Source of the DNA: Pediococcus acidilactici
GTDB taxonomy: Bacteria > Bacillota > Bacilli > Lactobacillales > Lactobacillaceae
Reading direction: 5' to 3'
NCBI GenBank assembly: GCA_024970065.1
Contig: CP103908.1
Location: 1,178,001-1,242,000, forward strand
DNA length: 64,000 bases
The notes under the pieces were generated by a model. It was not told the origin of the DNA and did not search any database. It saw only the letters and a program-made list of their open reading frames with translations. Shown in pieces: positions 8,549 to 19,360 of this stretch (the first letter of the stretch is position 1; each line of letters begins with the position of its first letter). Both the position numbers and the translations under genes were made by a program.

Positions 8549-9067
8549 TTAGTATTCCATTAAACTAAGCATATCGTAGTCTTTTATCTTTTCGCGACCA
8601 TGGAGATCTTTTAGCTCAATCAAAAAGGCCGTTCCGACTACAATGCCACCAAGTTGCTCAACCAACTTGATGGTTGCGGCGATGGTTCCACCAGTCGCTA
8701 ACAAGTCGTCAGTAATTAAAACCCGTTGGCCTGGTTTAATTGCGGTCTTTTCTAAGTAAAGTGCTGACTTTCCGTATTCAAGACCATAAGAAGCCTTAAC
8801 CGTTTCAGTTGGCAGCTTTCCCTTCTTCCGAGCGGGTGCAAATCCCACCCCCAGTGCGTATGCTACTGGGCAGCCAACGATAAAACCGCGCGCTTCAGGT
8901 CCAACGACCATTTCAACCTTTTTTTCTTTAGCAAAATCAATAATTTGGTTAGTTGCTTCCTGGAAAGCTTCTCCGTTCCCCATTAAAGGTGAAATATCCC
9001 GGAAAATAACCCCTTTTTCTGGAAAATCCGGAATACTTGCGATGTAATCATGTAAATCCAATGCCAT
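8549..9067 (-). CDS. apt: Adenine phosphoribosyltransferase
   Basis: Salvages adenine with PRPP to give AMP and pyrophosphate. At 172 residues it has the normal family length. The PRPP-binding motif [13 protein letters not shown] lies at residues 116-128, and GPEARGF (57-63) is the conserved flexible-loop region. Its ATG directly follows the recJ stop codon, so the two are co-transcribed and probably translationally coupled. The recJ-apt order is common in lactobacilli and bacilli. Confidence 0.95.
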   Translation of the reverse strand: MALDLHDYIASIPDFPEKGVIFRDISPLMGNGEAFQEATNQIIDFAKEKKVEMVVGPEARGFIVGCPVAYALGVGFAPARKKGKLPTETVKASYGLEYGKSALYLEKTAIKPGQRVLITDDLLATGGTIAATIKLVEQLGGIVVGTAFLIELKDLHGREKIKDYDMLSLMEY

Positions 9068-11389
9068 TTAGGACACTCCCTCATTCTCAACGTTTAGTAA
9101 CTGGGTTAGCATGGTTGCCAATTGATCACCGTTACTATACAGTAATTTTTCTTGCGTTTGGATTAAATCCAAGCGTTTTTGATAGATTGGGGCTTCGGAT
9201 AATTGATGGGGCTGAACCGCATCATTTACCAAAAGCTTTCCTTGTTCCATTTTAACAAAATTTAGTTCAAAGAATACTTTTACCATAAAATTAACCTTCT
9301 CTTGGTCAATTTTTAACTGTTTTCCTAGCTGCAACAATGCTGCTTTTGTCAGGGGTTGTCGTTTTATTGTCGCAAAGACTGACTTGAAATCGGCCCGACT
9401 CGGCATGCCGCTCGCGTAGTAATCAGTCTGGTGGAAAAAGTAAGTCGTAATTTGGGTCGGTTGCCATTTTTGCAGGACCTGCCGCAAGGTTTCCAAGTTT
9501 GGTGGACAATCAACCAGCACTACGGACCGTTGCGGCTGAATTGCCGGCGAATCGTACAGGTATAGTTGCCGACCTAAGTTTTGTTTTTCGATTAAGTCTA
9601 ATAGCTTAGGGTTAAAAAAGACGTACTGTTGGTCCTCGCAAAATAGATCCTTAGCCAAGTTCGTGGTTCGTTGGTCAACCACTTGCAGACCGTTAATTTT
9701 CAGATCTTCAGCCATCAATTGTAGCGTCACGTTCCCCCGCCATTCGTTGATGCTCAGGGTTCCCGCGAGGTCAATTGTATTGGACAAGTGACTTAGCTTA
9801 TCCGCAATCTCCCCACGTTGAAACGCAATTACCGCCAATTGTTGGCCATCTTGGTCCGCGGTAAACTTTAAGTGGGCTTGGTTTTGCCCGATGGCCTTAA
9901 CTTCGGTAGCCCGCACGTTAGTGATCGCCAACTTAGGCACCGGATTGTCCATTCCAAAGGGGCCAAGTTGCTTAATTTTTGCCACTAGGTCGGTAGAAAG
10001 TTCGTTAATGGCCACCGTAGCATCTAATTTTAACTGGGGCCGTTGCCGAAAATCGAGCTGCGCCTGTTCTGCACCTTTTTCAAGTTGAGCTGCTAAAACG
10101 GGCAATTTATCCTCTTTAACGGTAATTCCAATTGCCATATGGTGTCCGCCAAAACCTTCAAATTGTTCACGAGCCGGATTTAAGGCTTCAAAAAGATTTA
10201 AAGCAACCACGCTACGGCCGGACCCCTTATATAAACCATCATGGTTTTGGTCACTTAAGACGATGGTTGGTTTATTAGTTAATTCTACCAACCGACTGGC
10301 GACAATCCCGAGGACTCCTTGATGCCAATCGTGACCGCTAATTACCAACGTTTGTTGGTCACGATGTTGTTCATCTTTAGCGATTTGAACCGCCATTTCG
10401 TAGATTTCATTTACTAATCCTTGTCGCTGGGTGTTGGTGGCATTAATTTCCTTGGCAATCGCAGCAGCTTGCTCTTCATCAAAAGTCGTCAGTAATTCCA
10501 CTGCTTGACTGGCGTCCCCTAAACGACCAACGGCGTTAATCCGGGGAGCAACGGTGAACCCAATGGTTTCTTCATCAATTTGGTTAGGTTCTACGCCGGC
10601 AACCGCGATTAATTTTTGCAAACCAATCCGCGAAGTTTCGGGCATTAATTGCAACCCCAACTTAACCAAAAAACGATTCTCATCGGTCATCGAAACTAAA
10701 TCCGCAATCGTCCCGATTGCGTACAAATCTAAGAATTCTTCGGGCACTTCTTCTAAGAGCGCACAAGCCACCTTAAAAGCCACGCCCACCCCCGATAAAT
10801 CTCCAAAGGGATAATTACCATCAGGATGGCGTGGATGCACAATCGCAAAGGCGTTCGGCAATTGGGCCGGCATTTCGTGATGGTCGGTTACCACCACGTC
10901 CACACCATGCTCTTGGGCGTACGCAATGGCTTCGTTGCCCGCAACTCCGTTATCAACCGTCACGATTAATTGAACTTGCTCATCATTAATAAAATGCTGA
11001 TATTCTGCTAGATTGGGACCGTAACCGTCCTTAAAGCGGTTGGGCACAAAATAATTTACGTCCGCGCCAAGTTGGGCAAGGGTTTCGTACATAATGGTCG
11101 TACTTGTCACCCCGTCGGCGTCATAATCCCCGTAAATTAAAATTTTCTCGTTGGCTTCAATTGCCGTCATGATCCGCTCCACAGCTTTTTGCATATCGTG
11201 CAACAAAAAGGGATCGTGAACTATGCTTTGGTCCGTTGCTAAAAAGTGGTTTATTTCTTCGGCCGTCTGGTATCCCCGAGCGACCAGGATCTTTACAATG
11301 ATCGGCTCTAACCGGGTCACCTTCGCCAAATCGGTAATATCCACTTCGGGCAGCGACGGAACCTGCCAATTAAATCGACTTTCTTTCAT
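9068..11389 (-). CDS. recJ: Single-stranded-DNA 5'-3' exonuclease RecJ
   Basis: A DHH-superfamily nuclease of 773 residues acting in recombination and mismatch repair. Motifs: DYDAD at residues 88-92, TVDNG near 144, DHH at 169-171, and DHHA1-type GxGGH in EGFGGHHMAIGI. The length exceeds E. coli RecJ by about 190 residues; the extra C-terminal part (after about 560) is normal for Firmicutes and carries the OB and RecJ_C regions. It lies 17 bases after the SDR gene and abuts apt, forming an operon. Confidence 0.95.
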   Translation of the reverse strand: MKESRFNWQVPSLPEVDITDLAKVTRLEPIIVKILVARGYQTAEEINHFLATDQSIVHDPFLLHDMQKAVERIMTAIEANEKILIYGDYDADGVTSTTIMYETLAQLGADVNYFVPNRFKDGYGPNLAEYQHFINDEQVQLIVTVDNGVAGNEAIAYAQEHGVDVVVTDHHEMPAQLPNAFAIVHPRHPDGNYPFGDLSGVGVAFKVACALLEEVPEEFLDLYAIGTIADLVSMTDENRFLVKLGLQLMPETSRIGLQKLIAVAGVEPNQIDEETIGFTVAPRINAVGRLGDASQAVELLTTFDEEQAAAIAKEINATNTQRQGLVNEIYEMAVQIAKDEQHRDQQTLVISGHDWHQGVLGIVASRLVELTNKPTIVLSDQNHDGLYKGSGRSVVALNLFEALNPAREQFEGFGGHHMAIGITVKEDKLPVLAAQLEKGAEQAQLDFRQRPQLKLDATVAINELSTDLVAKIKQLGPFGMDNPVPKLAITNVRATEVKAIGQNQAHLKFTADQDGQQLAVIAFQRGEIADKLSHLSNTIDLAGTLSINEWRGNVTLQLMAEDLKINGLQVVDQRTTNLAKDLFCEDQQYVFFNPKLLDLIEKQNLGRQLYLYDSPAIQPQRSVVLVDCPPNLETLRQVLQKWQPTQITTYFFHQTDYYASGMPSRADFKSVFATIKRQPLTKAALLQLGKQLKIDQEKVNFMVKVFFELNFVKMEQGKLLVNDAVQPHQLSEAPIYQKRLDLIQTQEKLLYSNGDQLATMLTQLLNVENEGVS

Positions 11390-11406
11390 TAAATAACATA
11401 CTCCAG

Positions 11407-12192
11407 TTATTTCCGGTTGATGATCGGGCTGTTAACCACCCAGTCACCTAAACGCGGAAAAATTTGATAAAATGCCGCTCCCAAAGCCATTACTTTAGGA
11501 ACGTTTACTTCGCGAAGATTTTGCTCAATCGCTTTTCTAGTTAGCCACGCCACCCGGTCAGAACTAATCACAAAACTTTGTACACCCTTTAAATACTTAC
11601 CACTTGGATCGGCAATGTTAAAAAAGTTAGTGTCCATCGGACCCGGATTAATCGTGTGCACCCGCACGTTTCGCTGCTTTAATTCCAGCCGCAAAGCATT
11701 CGAAAAACCTACCATACCAAATTTTGCAGCGGCGTAAGTAGTAGTTTTGGCAGTAGCTACTTTTCCAGCAATCGAAGCGACGTTCACGATGTCAGCGGGT
11801 TGCCCAACGTGATCCACCATTAGTGGCAGTAAAGTTCGCGTGAGCTTAATGGCCCCCGTTAAATCGGTATTCAACGTCCGGTCAATTTCGGCATGATCTT
11901 GATTTAACAACGTTTTAAAATACCCTAATCCAGCGTTATTTACCAGCAGGTCTACAGAACCTAAATGACTACGAATCCAGCGCCCGGTTGCCTTAATTTG
12001 GGTTTCCTGCGTTAAATCACAAGAAAGCGTAAATACTTGGCGGGCCCCACATTTAAAACAATCCCGTGCAGTTTGGCGCAACTTATCTGAATTACGGCCT
12101 AAAAGCACTAAGTTGTCGTAGTAAGGACAGTTTAAAATTGCAATTTGCCGGCCTAAACCGCTTCCGGCACCCGTAATTACCGCAGTTTTCAT
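11407..12192 (-). CDS. Short-chain dehydrogenase/reductase
   Basis: A 261-residue classical SDR oxidoreductase using NAD(P)H. The cofactor motif TGAGSGLG is at residues 7-14, NNAG at 85-88 and the catalytic triad S140, Y153, K157 (in YAAAK). The substrate is unknown. R33 after the second strand hints at NADPH preference, which is weak evidence. It sits between rnz and recJ, as in other lactobacilli. The ribosome site AAAGGAGG would serve either the ATG at 12192 or the TTG just before it. Confidence 0.85.
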   Translation of the reverse strand: MKTAVITGAGSGLGRQIAILNCPYYDNLVLLGRNSDKLRQTARDCFKCGARQVFTLSCDLTQETQIKATGRWIRSHLGSVDLLVNNAGLGYFKTLLNQDHAEIDRTLNTDLTGAIKLTRTLLPLMVDHVGQPADIVNVASIAGKVATAKTTTYAAAKFGMVGFSNALRLELKQRNVRVHTINPGPMDTNFFNIADPSGKYLKGVQSFVISSDRVAWLTRKAIEQNLREVNVPKVMALGAAFYQIFPRLGDWVVNSPIINRK

Positions 12193-12225
12193 CAAAGATC
12201 ATCCTCCTTTATTTGCTAGCTTCCT

Positions 12226-12249
12226 CAAAAAACGAGCCACCCCAGGCTC
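12226..12249 (-). terminator. Terminator of rnz
   Basis: GAGCC (minus) pairs with GGCTC around a TGGGGT loop, followed by GTTTTTT; it begins right after the rnz stop codon. Some readthrough into the SDR gene is likely. Confidence 0.75.
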
Positions 12250-13176
12250 TTATGGAAGCGGTATGTCAATTTCGTCGAAGTCTTGCACTACTTTAGTGTT
12301 TGGAAAAATCGTGCAGGCATCCTTTTCTAATTGTTTAGCCAATTTACCAGTATACCGTGCCGAAATGTGCGTTAATAATAGCCGTCCGACCTGACTTTTT
12401 TGTGCAATCCGGGCCGCTTGCATATTTGTAGAATGGTAATATTTTCTTGCTAAACTACCCTCTTGTTTACCAAACGTGCTTTCATGGACCAGTACGTCCG
12501 CGTGGTAGGCTAGTTTTTCAATGTTCGCGGTTTGCCGGGTATCGCCGAGAATGGCAACCACTCGGCCCGGTTGCGGTTCACCAATAAAATCTTTTCCATC
12601 AATCACTTTTCCATCAGGTAAAGTAACTTGTTTGCCTTGCTTAATTTCACCGTAAATCGGGCCGGCCGGAATCGCCATTGCCTTTAGCTTATCTACTAAA
12701 AGTTCTCCTGGGTGATCCTTTTCACGCACCCGAAAACCATAACTCTTGATCCGGTGATCCAGTTCAGCAGCCTCGACCACGTAATTAGCGTCTTCAAAAA
12801 GTTTACCGCCCTTAGTAATTTCGATAAACCGGATGCGATAAGCCAACTTTGTTTCTGAAATCCGCAGTGCCGTCATTACAAAGTCTTTAATGCCCACCGG
12901 CCCATAAATGGTTAGTTCTGAATCGCCGCCTTGATTGGACCGGCTACTTAGAAAACCAGGTAATCCAAAGATATGGTCCCCATGTAAATGACTGATAAAT
13001 ATTTTGTCAATCTTTCGCGGACGAATATTGGTTTTTAAAATTTGGTGCTGGGTTGCTTCCCCGCAATCAAATAACCAAACTTCGTTGCTTTCATCTAATA
13101 ATTTCAATGCCACACTCGTGACGTTTCTAAAACGACCGGGACTTCCCGCACCGGTTCCTAAAAATTCAAGTTGCAT
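12250..13176 (-). CDS. rnz: Ribonuclease Z
   Basis: The endonuclease that removes the 3' trailer of tRNA precursors. A 308-residue metallo-beta-lactamase fold protein with the zinc motif HLHGDH (H63, H65, D67, H68), and later zinc ligands in LGDTR and [10 protein letters not shown]. The length is typical of bacterial tRNase Z with the flexible arm (residues about 150-200). The start is the ATG at 13176 with AGGTGAAAGT before it; the upstream in-frame extension lacks a ribosome site. An extended -10 (TGATACAAT, 13223-13231 on the minus strand) may be its promoter. Confidence 0.95.
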   Translation of the reverse strand: MQLEFLGTGAGSPGRFRNVTSVALKLLDESNEVWLFDCGEATQHQILKTNIRPRKIDKIFISHLHGDHIFGLPGFLSSRSNQGGDSELTIYGPVGIKDFVMTALRISETKLAYRIRFIEITKGGKLFEDANYVVEAAELDHRIKSYGFRVREKDHPGELLVDKLKAMAIPAGPIYGEIKQGKQVTLPDGKVIDGKDFIGEPQPGRVVAILGDTRQTANIEKLAYHADVLVHESTFGKQEGSLARKYYHSTNMQAARIAQKSQVGRLLLTHISARYTGKLAKQLEKDACTIFPNTKVVQDFDEIDIPLP

Positions 13177-13306
13177 ACTTTCACCTATACACTGCCTTAA
13201 CATCCATTTTTTACTTAATTTAATTGTATCACTAGCATCCGTTTTTCTTTTAAGCTATTCTTATTTTAGCAGAACGGCTTAAAGAATATTGAGGAGGGTT
13301 TCACTA

Positions 13307-13606
13307 ATGAATTTAAGTAACTTTATCAAGTCCACCGTGGAACTTCATTCTAACCTACTTCTCAAGGGCGAACGTCAACAGACCATTTTTATAATTACCA
13401 AACTGACCCTCTCAGATGACGCACGAACCATTTTGTTACTCGGAGACCGTTCCCCACAAAGTGCAGGGTTGACCCTTGGGAAATTTCGCGCCCAAACGCG
13501 ATTAGCCGACCCTCAAGCCAAGCTCTGGTTGGTAAATTCAACCAATGGTTCCACCAGCCCCCTCTTCGGTTACTACCTACGCAATCAATTTTTATTTCTC
13601 AAGTGA
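13307..13606 (+). CDS. Uncharacterised 99-residue protein
   Basis: Not recognised. A mostly beta-like small protein with no membrane segment and no catalytic motif that I can name. It has a good ribosome site (GGAGGG) before the ATG at 13307, a clear stop and a strong terminator, so it is very likely expressed. It is the only plus-strand gene between 1.5 and 19 kb, divergent from rnz and convergent with obgE. The short hydrophobic runs FIITKLTL and TILLLGD, and a basic overall composition, are the main visible features. Location suggests a lineage-specific gene. Confidence 0.65.
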   Translation: MNLSNFIKSTVELHSNLLLKGERQQTIFIITKLTLSDDARTILLLGDRSPQSAGLTLGKFRAQTRLADPQAKLWLVNSTNGSTSPLFGYYLRNQFLFLK

Positions 13607-13673
13607 AAAATCAGTGATTAACCCCGCACAAATGTTTTTAATAATTTGTGATGGTATTCAATCACTGATTTTT
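13606..13673 (+). terminator. Bidirectional two-tier terminator between the orphan gene and obgE
   Basis: Long outer arms AAAAATCAGTGATT and AATCACTGATTTTT enclose a second hairpin (CACAAAT with ATTTGTG, 13627-13650). T-tracts follow on both strands, so it can end both convergent transcripts. Confidence 0.85.
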
Positions 13674-13674
13674 A

Positions 13675-14970
13675 CTATTCTACAAATTCAAATACAAAGT
13701 CTAAAATTTGTACGCTATCGCCATTGCGGGCACCTAAGCGGCGTAATTCGTCGTCAATGCCCATTCCCCGCATTTGCCGGGCAAATCGCAGCAAGCTTTC
13801 GTCGTGGGTGGTATCGGTCATCTTAAAGAGCTTTTCAATTTTTGCTCCCTTAATTACCCAAACACCATCTTCATTTTCAATTTCAAAGTCTTTGTCCGCA
13901 TTAAATTCGTAGGTCTTGTCGGTAGTTTCCGCCGCGTTTTCCTTAACGACCGTTGGTTGTGGCGTTGATTCTAAGACGTCCGCCGTCCGAGAAATCAACT
14001 TACTAAGTCCCTCGTGCGTAATTGAAGAGATTGGAAAGATTTCGAAATCATGATAACGCTCGTCATCACGCACTTTTTGTTCGAATTCCGCTAATTGTTC
14101 ATCCGCCCCTGGCAAGTCCATCTTCGTCGGCACAATAATTTGCCGGCGTTTAATCAAATCGGGATTATATTTTTCTAACTCGGCGTTAATTTGTTCAAAG
14201 TTAGTGAAGGGATCCTCTTCGGTGAGCCCACTCATGTCTACGAGATGAAGTAACACCCGGGTGCGCTCCACGTGGCGTAAGAATTCGAAGCCGAGACCCA
14301 CCCCTTGAGAAGCACCTTCAATCAAACCAGGAATATCAGCAATGACAAAGTCGCGACCGTCATCCAGTTGCACCATCCCGAGGTTCGGCACTAAGGTAGT
14401 AAAGTGGTATTCGGCAATCTTCGGCTTGGCACTAGTAACAACCGACAAGAGGGTTGATTTACCAACCGATGGGAAACCAAGAAGTCCCACGTCCGCCAAG
14501 ACCTTCAATTCTAATTGCAATTCTAATTCTTCGCCTGGTTCACCATTTTCGGCAATTTCTGGTGCCGGGTTCCGTGGGTTAGCAAAATGCATGTTTCCAC
14601 GTCCGCCCCGGCCACCTTTAGCCACGACTAATTCTTGACCATTTTCCGTTAGATCCCCGACTACCCGGTCAGTTGTTAGGTCCCGGACGATGGTCCCTCC
14701 TGGAACCATAATTACCAGGTCTTCGGCACTACGTCCGGTCATTTGCTTATTCATCCCGTTCTTGCCAGATTCCGCCTTAAACTTGTGTCGGTAGCGAAAA
14801 TCCATCAAGGTACGCAAACCTGGATCCACTTTCAAGATAACGTCGCCACCTCGGCCACCGTCACCACCAGCTGGGCCCCCGTTGGGAACGTATTTTTCGC
14901 GCCGAAAGGCTACGATTCCGTTCCCACCGTTCCCGGCTTTAACATTTATTTTAACTTGATCTACAAACAT
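13675..14970 (-). CDS. obgE: GTPase Obg
   Basis: An essential ribosome-associated GTPase (50S assembly, stress signalling), 431 residues. The N-terminal glycine-rich Obg domain (1-158) is plain ([10 protein letters not shown]), G1 is GFPSVGKS at 165-172, G3 is DIPGLIEG, G4 is PTKMD. The last ~80 residues form the OCT domain found in Firmicute Obg. It follows uvrC by 39 bases with no terminator between, so uvrC and obgE are probably co-transcribed. Confidence 0.95.
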   Translation of the reverse strand: MFVDQVKINVKAGNGGNGIVAFRREKYVPNGGPAGGDGGRGGDVILKVDPGLRTLMDFRYRHKFKAESGKNGMNKQMTGRSAEDLVIMVPGGTIVRDLTTDRVVGDLTENGQELVVAKGGRGGRGNMHFANPRNPAPEIAENGEPGEELELQLELKVLADVGLLGFPSVGKSTLLSVVTSAKPKIAEYHFTTLVPNLGMVQLDDGRDFVIADIPGLIEGASQGVGLGFEFLRHVERTRVLLHLVDMSGLTEEDPFTNFEQINAELEKYNPDLIKRRQIIVPTKMDLPGADEQLAEFEQKVRDDERYHDFEIFPISSITHEGLSKLISRTADVLESTPQPTVVKENAAETTDKTYEFNADKDFEIENEDGVWVIKGAKIEKLFKMTDTTHDESLLRFARQMRGMGIDDELRRLGARNGDSVQILDFVFEFVE

Positions 14971-15009
14971 GTTTTTCTCCTAATCTTTTTTAACTTCGCT
15001 AACCGTTAG

Positions 15010-16794
15010 CTATCGTTTCACCGCACTTAACGAAATTTTAATCGTTTTAGCAACCTTCGCTGAAATTCCCAGTGCCTCAATTTCTTCAATTTTGGCATCC
15101 CGTATCTTATTCAACGAGCCGAACTCCCGCAGAAGCTTGTTACGCGTCTTTGGACCCACTCCGTTAATCGAATCCAACTGGGACGATAACGAGTTTTTAG
15201 CGTGCATCTGTCGGTGGAAAGTAATCGCAAACCGGTGCACTTCGTCTTGAATTCGTTGGACCAGGTAAAATCCTTGACTTTTTGGGTCAAGTTGGACCCG
15301 CTGATCCTGATCACCAAAAATTAAATCAGCTGTCTTATGCTTGTCATTTTTTACCATCCCAGCCACCGGAATGTGTAAGCTAAGCTCATTGACTAACACG
15401 TCGCGAGCAGCGTTTAATTGTACGTCGCCGCCGTCCATTAAAATTAGGTCGGGCAACGATTGGTGTTCCTTTAATAGTCTAACATACCGACGCCGGATTA
15501 CCTCCCGAGTACTGGCAGCCTCGTCCGCGTGATCGACGGTATTTAACTTAAACTTGCGATACATTTTCTTATCGGGCTTTCCGTCGGTGAAAACTACCAT
15601 TGCCGAAACTAAATCCGCACCCTGAATGTGAGAATGGTCAAAAGCTTCAATACGGTGCCCTTCAGGAATTCCCAAGGCGTCGGTAATCTCCTTCATCGCT
15701 CCTACCGTCTTACTTTCGTCAAGTTCTAACAGGCGGAACTTTTCTTCGAGGGTGATTTGCGCATTTTCTCGTGCTAAATCCATTAAATCCCGTTTTTCAC
15801 CGCGCTGAGGAGTACGCACCGGGACCCCGAGGATTTCGCTAATAATTTGGTTATCTAAGCCCTTAGGTACTAAAATTTCATTGGGGAGCACCTTATTTTT
15901 GTTGTTATAAAATTGCAAAATAAACGAAGAAAATTCGTCCGCCACATCCGAAGCAATCGGGAAAAGTCGCTTCTCACGCTTCATCAACCGAGATTGACGG
16001 ATAAAGAAGATCTGAATGGATAACCATCCCTTATCCAGGTAAAAGTTGAAGAGGTCGCGGGGGGTACGGTCATTGGAAATGATTCGCTGTTTTTCTACGG
16101 TAACTTCAATATAGTGAATCTGATCCCGAATCTCGGCCGCCCGTTCAAATTCCATTGCTTCAGAGGCTTTTTGCATTTTGGCCTGTAACGCTTTTTTAAC
16201 TTTAGCAACGTTACCCCGCAAGAAAGACTTAATTTTTGCAATTTGTTGGTCATACTCTTCTTTAGGAACCTCTTTAAAGCAAGCCCCAAGACATTGGCCC
16301 ATGTGGTAATACAAACAAGGGCGTCCTTGATAACCGTTGCAACGCCGTAATGGATAAACCTTTTCCAAAAAGTGTAACGTTTCTTCTGCCGCGTAGACGT
16401 TAGGGTAAGGTCCAAAGTAGTAACCCCCGTCGCGTCGAACGTTAGACACAATTTGCATCCGGGGGTCCCGTTCATTCGTAATCTTGATATATGGGTACCC
16501 GGTCCCCTTTTTCAACTTAATGTTGTAGTATGGTTGATACTTTTTGATTAACGTAATTTCTAGTAAAAATGCTTCTTTATCACTAGCGGTGACAATGTAG
16601 TCGAAATCGGCAATTTCGCTGACTAATTTAGCTGTTTTACCTTCGTGGCTGCTTTTGAAGTACGAGCGCACCCGGTTTTTTAAATTTTTTGCTTTACCAA
16701 CGTAGATAATTTGGCTATTTAAATTTTTCATCTGGTAACAACCGGGTTTGTCCGGTAACAAAGCTAGCTTGTGCTCAATATGCTCTGACGCCAA
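15010..16794 (-). CDS. uvrC: Excinuclease ABC subunit C
   Basis: Makes the two incisions in nucleotide excision repair after UvrAB damage recognition. It has 594 residues. The GIY-YIG-type nuclease domain is at 10-90 (GCYQMK, then IIYVGKAKNLKNR), the UVR motif is around 200-235, the second nuclease half (RNase H-like) follows EAFDHSHIQG, and a helix-hairpin-helix (SINGVGPKTRNKLL) ends it. The start appears to be TTG at 16794, with GGAGG 8 bases upstream; no suitable ATG exists before the conserved N-terminus. Confidence 0.95.
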   Translation of the reverse strand: MASEHIEHKLALLPDKPGCYQMKNLNSQIIYVGKAKNLKNRVRSYFKSSHEGKTAKLVSEIADFDYIVTASDKEAFLLEITLIKKYQPYYNIKLKKGTGYPYIKITNERDPRMQIVSNVRRDGGYYFGPYPNVYAAEETLHFLEKVYPLRRCNGYQGRPCLYYHMGQCLGACFKEVPKEEYDQQIAKIKSFLRGNVAKVKKALQAKMQKASEAMEFERAAEIRDQIHYIEVTVEKQRIISNDRTPRDLFNFYLDKGWLSIQIFFIRQSRLMKREKRLFPIASDVADEFSSFILQFYNNKNKVLPNEILVPKGLDNQIISEILGVPVRTPQRGEKRDLMDLARENAQITLEEKFRLLELDESKTVGAMKEITDALGIPEGHRIEAFDHSHIQGADLVSAMVVFTDGKPDKKMYRKFKLNTVDHADEAASTREVIRRRYVRLLKEHQSLPDLILMDGGDVQLNAARDVLVNELSLHIPVAGMVKNDKHKTADLIFGDQDQRVQLDPKSQGFYLVQRIQDEVHRFAITFHRQMHAKNSLSSQLDSINGVGPKTRNKLLREFGSLNKIRDAKIEEIEALGISAKVAKTIKISLSAVKR

Positions 16795-16905
16795 ATCACT
16801 GCCTCCTAGTTTACATAATTACTCGTAACTCATAACATTATACTCTGATTTAACCATAATTATCAATCAAAAGGAACCATCTCTACTTTCACCCACTCCG
16901 CCAGC

Positions 16906-16947
16906 GAAAAAGCCCTCGCCGCGTTTATAAACCACGGTAAGGGCCTT
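16906..16947 (-). terminator. Terminator of the amino-acid ABC operon
   Basis: GCCCTCGCCG (16912-16921) pairs with CGGTAAGGGC (16935-16944) with one mismatch and one wobble; the minus-strand T-tract is at 16907-16911. Confidence 0.75.
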
Positions 16948-16970
16948 TTAAAATCAGGCAGTTCCTTAAT

Positions 16971-17714
16971 TTATTGCAAATTGATTTTGGAAAGAAAATC
17001 CTGCGCCCGACTAGTTTGGGGGTGCTTAAAGAAGTTTTCGGGTGTTCCCTTTTCTTGAATATTCGCAGCGTCCATAAACCAAATCTGGTCCGAAACCGAT
17101 TTGGCAAACTGCATCTCGTGGGTTACCACCACCATTGTCATCCCCGAATGGGCTAAATCTTGCATTACCGCTAAAACTTCACCCACCATTTCAGGATCTA
17201 AAGCTGAAGTTGGTTCGTCAAACAACATTACCGCAGGTTCCATTGCCAACGCCCGGGCAATTGCTACCCGTTGCTTTTGACCACCAGATAAGTTTTCCGG
17301 GTATGCGTCTGCCTTATCTGCCAACCCCACCTTTTCCAGTAACCTTTTAGCTTGAACTTGGGCTTTTTCTTCCGAAACTCCCTTCACCCGCCGGGGGGCC
17401 AAAGTAATGTTCTCTAACACCGTGAGGTTTGGAAATAAATTAAAGTTCTGAAAAACCATCCCGACTTTCTGACGAACTTCTTCAATTTCACGTAAACTTT
17501 TGGACACCAAGTTTTGTCCTTCAAAAACCACCGCTCCCGCAGTCGGGCTTTCCAACATAGTTAAACAACGTAGGAAGGTGCTCTTTCCCGCTCCAGAGGG
17601 GCCAATTATACTAATCACTTCGCCCTCCTGTACTTCTGCGGTAACTTCTTTTAGAATCACGTTTTGTGCGAAGGCTTTAGTTAAATTTTCAATCTTAAAA
17701 ATGGTTTCAGTCAT
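16971..17714 (-). CDS. Polar amino-acid ABC transporter ATP-binding protein (GlnQ type)
   Basis: A 247-residue importer ATPase. Walker [10 protein letters not shown] (about 38-46), signature [12 protein letters not shown], Walker [13 protein letters not shown], and the switch His in VVTHEM are all intact. The start ATG shares its A with the TAA of the upstream fusion gene (TAATG), so the two are translationally coupled. It is expected to power uptake of a polar amino acid such as glutamine; the exact substrate cannot be told. Confidence 0.9.
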   Translation of the reverse strand: MTETIFKIENLTKAFAQNVILKEVTAEVQEGEVISIIGPSGAGKSTFLRCLTMLESPTAGAVVFEGQNLVSKSLREIEEVRQKVGMVFQNFNLFPNLTVLENITLAPRRVKGVSEEKAQVQAKRLLEKVGLADKADAYPENLSGGQKQRVAIARALAMEPAVMLFDEPTSALDPEMVGEVLAVMQDLAHSGMTMVVVTHEMQFAKSVSDQIWFMDAANIQEKGTPENFFKHPQTSRAQDFLSKINLQ

Positions 17715-19183
17715 TAGTTAAACTTCCCTTCATAAAATTTCAGTAACCGGGACAGTGAGAAAGTTAAAATAAAGTACAACACCATCGCCACTAAAATTGG
17801 GGCCACTCCCCGATAAGTATCCGATTGAACGATTTTGAGCTGGTAAATTAAATCCGTCACTCCAATAATTGAGACGATGGAGCTTTCCTTGATCAAGGAG
17901 ATAAATTCGTTACCTAAAGCGGGCCAAATATTTTTCAGTGCCTGGGGGAGCACCACGAAACGTAGCCGATCTTGGTAATTCAACCCCAAACTCTGGGCCG
18001 CTTCAACCTGTCCCTTGTCAACCGAATTAATTCCACCCCGGATAACTTCAGCAACGTAGGCTGCACTATTTAAGGACACTGCAATCATTCCGGCGGTGAG
18101 TGCCGGAAGATTGACGACCATCCCCAGCCCGAAATATACCAGCATTAATTGCACCATTAACGGAGTTCCCCGCACAAATTCCACGTATGCAACCGCCACT
18201 GCACGTAAACTAGCGTGACGACTCAGCCGCATTAAAGCCAACAAAGCTCCGATTAGCGAGCCAAAACAAACCCCGACTAACGAAATTAAAATTGTGTAAC
18301 CTACTCCCAGTGCAAAATATTTCCAATAATGAATCATTGACGTATCTACGGTATTCCCTTTTAAGTAAGTACCCGCAGTTTTTAAATATTGGGGAAGCCG
18401 ATTTTGCTTCTTTATCCGTGCCACGGTTTGATTAATTTTCTTCTTTAGGATTGGCGAACCCTTAGGTAAGGCAACTGCGGTGCTCGTCTCGTCGCTGTTT
18501 AGCTTAAAATGGGCGTTAATAATTTTTAAACCATGATTATTCGCGGCGTAGGCCTCCGCGGTAGGCTTCTCCATCACAATCCCGTCAACCTTATTAGTTT
18601 GTAAAGCTAGAATTAGATCGGTCCCCTTTTCGATGCCCCTCACGGAAGCGCCCTTAATCTGTTTTTTTGCCAGATTATACTGGATTGATCCTGTTTGGGC
18701 AGCCACTTTCCGGTGATGAAACGAATTTTTATCTTTAAACAAGTAACGATCCTTCTGGTTGATAATGATACTCTGCCCACCTTGGTAATAAACGTTTGAA
18801 AAATCCACGGACTTACGCCGGGCCGCACTCGGGTTCATTCCTGAAAGGACCATGTCTACTTTTCCGGTTTGCAATCCTACTAATAAAGAATCAAAATCCA
18901 TGTTTTTAATCTTTAGCTGTACCCCTAAGTCATGAGCGATATCTTTAGCAACGCTAATATCCATCCCCACGTCTTTACTTTTTCCGTTACTCGTTGTTTG
19001 AAACTCATAGGGCGCATAATCCGGACTGGTTCCTAAAACAATGTATCCGCGCTTCATAATGCGTTGGTATGTTGGGTCGGCAGTCGCCGCATGTGCGGGA
19101 GGTGCGCTAACCACTCCACCAACCAACAGCCACAGTGAAAATAAAATGATTACCCAATTAAAAAATTCTCTCTCTTTTCTCAT
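17714..19183 (-). CDS. Amino-acid ABC transporter, fused substrate-binding protein and permease
   Basis: A 489-residue fusion of the GlnP type. Residues 1-31 are a signal/anchor helix ending near PAHAA, about 40-265 an SBP_bac_3 binding domain ([15 protein letters not shown]), and about 285-489 an inner-membrane permease with the EAA loop ([20 protein letters not shown]). Such fusions tether the binding domain to the translocator on the outer face. Only one binding domain is present. The start is the ATG at 19183, 6 bases after AAGGAG. A weak promoter (TTCCGT-17-TATATT) lies just upstream, with a CodY-like box further out. Confidence 0.9.
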   Translation of the reverse strand: MRKEREFFNWVIILFSLWLLVGGVVSAPPAHAATADPTYQRIMKRGYIVLGTSPDYAPYEFQTTSNGKSKDVGMDISVAKDIAHDLGVQLKIKNMDFDSLLVGLQTGKVDMVLSGMNPSAARRKSVDFSNVYYQGGQSIIINQKDRYLFKDKNSFHHRKVAAQTGSIQYNLAKKQIKGASVRGIEKGTDLILALQTNKVDGIVMEKPTAEAYAANNHGLKIINAHFKLNSDETSTAVALPKGSPILKKKINQTVARIKKQNRLPQYLKTAGTYLKGNTVDTSMIHYWKYFALGVGYTILISLVGVCFGSLIGALLALMRLSRHASLRAVAVAYVEFVRGTPLMVQLMLVYFGLGMVVNLPALTAGMIAVSLNSAAYVAEVIRGGINSVDKGQVEAAQSLGLNYQDRLRFVVLPQALKNIWPALGNEFISLIKESSIVSIIGVTDLIYQLKIVQSDTYRGVAPILVAMVLYFILTFSLSRLLKFYEGKFN

Positions 19184-19308
19184 CGCAATCTCCTTATTCA
19201 TGTAATGTTTATTAATATACAACTACACCCCTTATTACGGAAGTATTTTTATGTGATTATGAATTATTATTCTAAATAAACTGAATATTCACTCTTAAAA
19301 TGCATATT

Positions 19309-19337
19309 CTGACAATTACTAATTTTTTTGGTATGAT
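19309..19337 (+). promoter_or_regulatory. Promoter of the small 48-residue protein gene
   Basis: CTGACA (19309-19314), a 17-base spacer and TATGAT (19332-19337), 23 bases before the start codon. Confidence 0.65.
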
Positions 19338-19360
19338 AGGCGCAAGGGAGTGATTATTAG

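Noticed and set aside
13250..13288. Two alternative pairings (TTAAGC/GCTTAA and TATTCTT/AAGAATA) before the orphan gene
   Set aside because: They cannot form together and neither covers the ribosome site; likely chance in AT-rich DNA.
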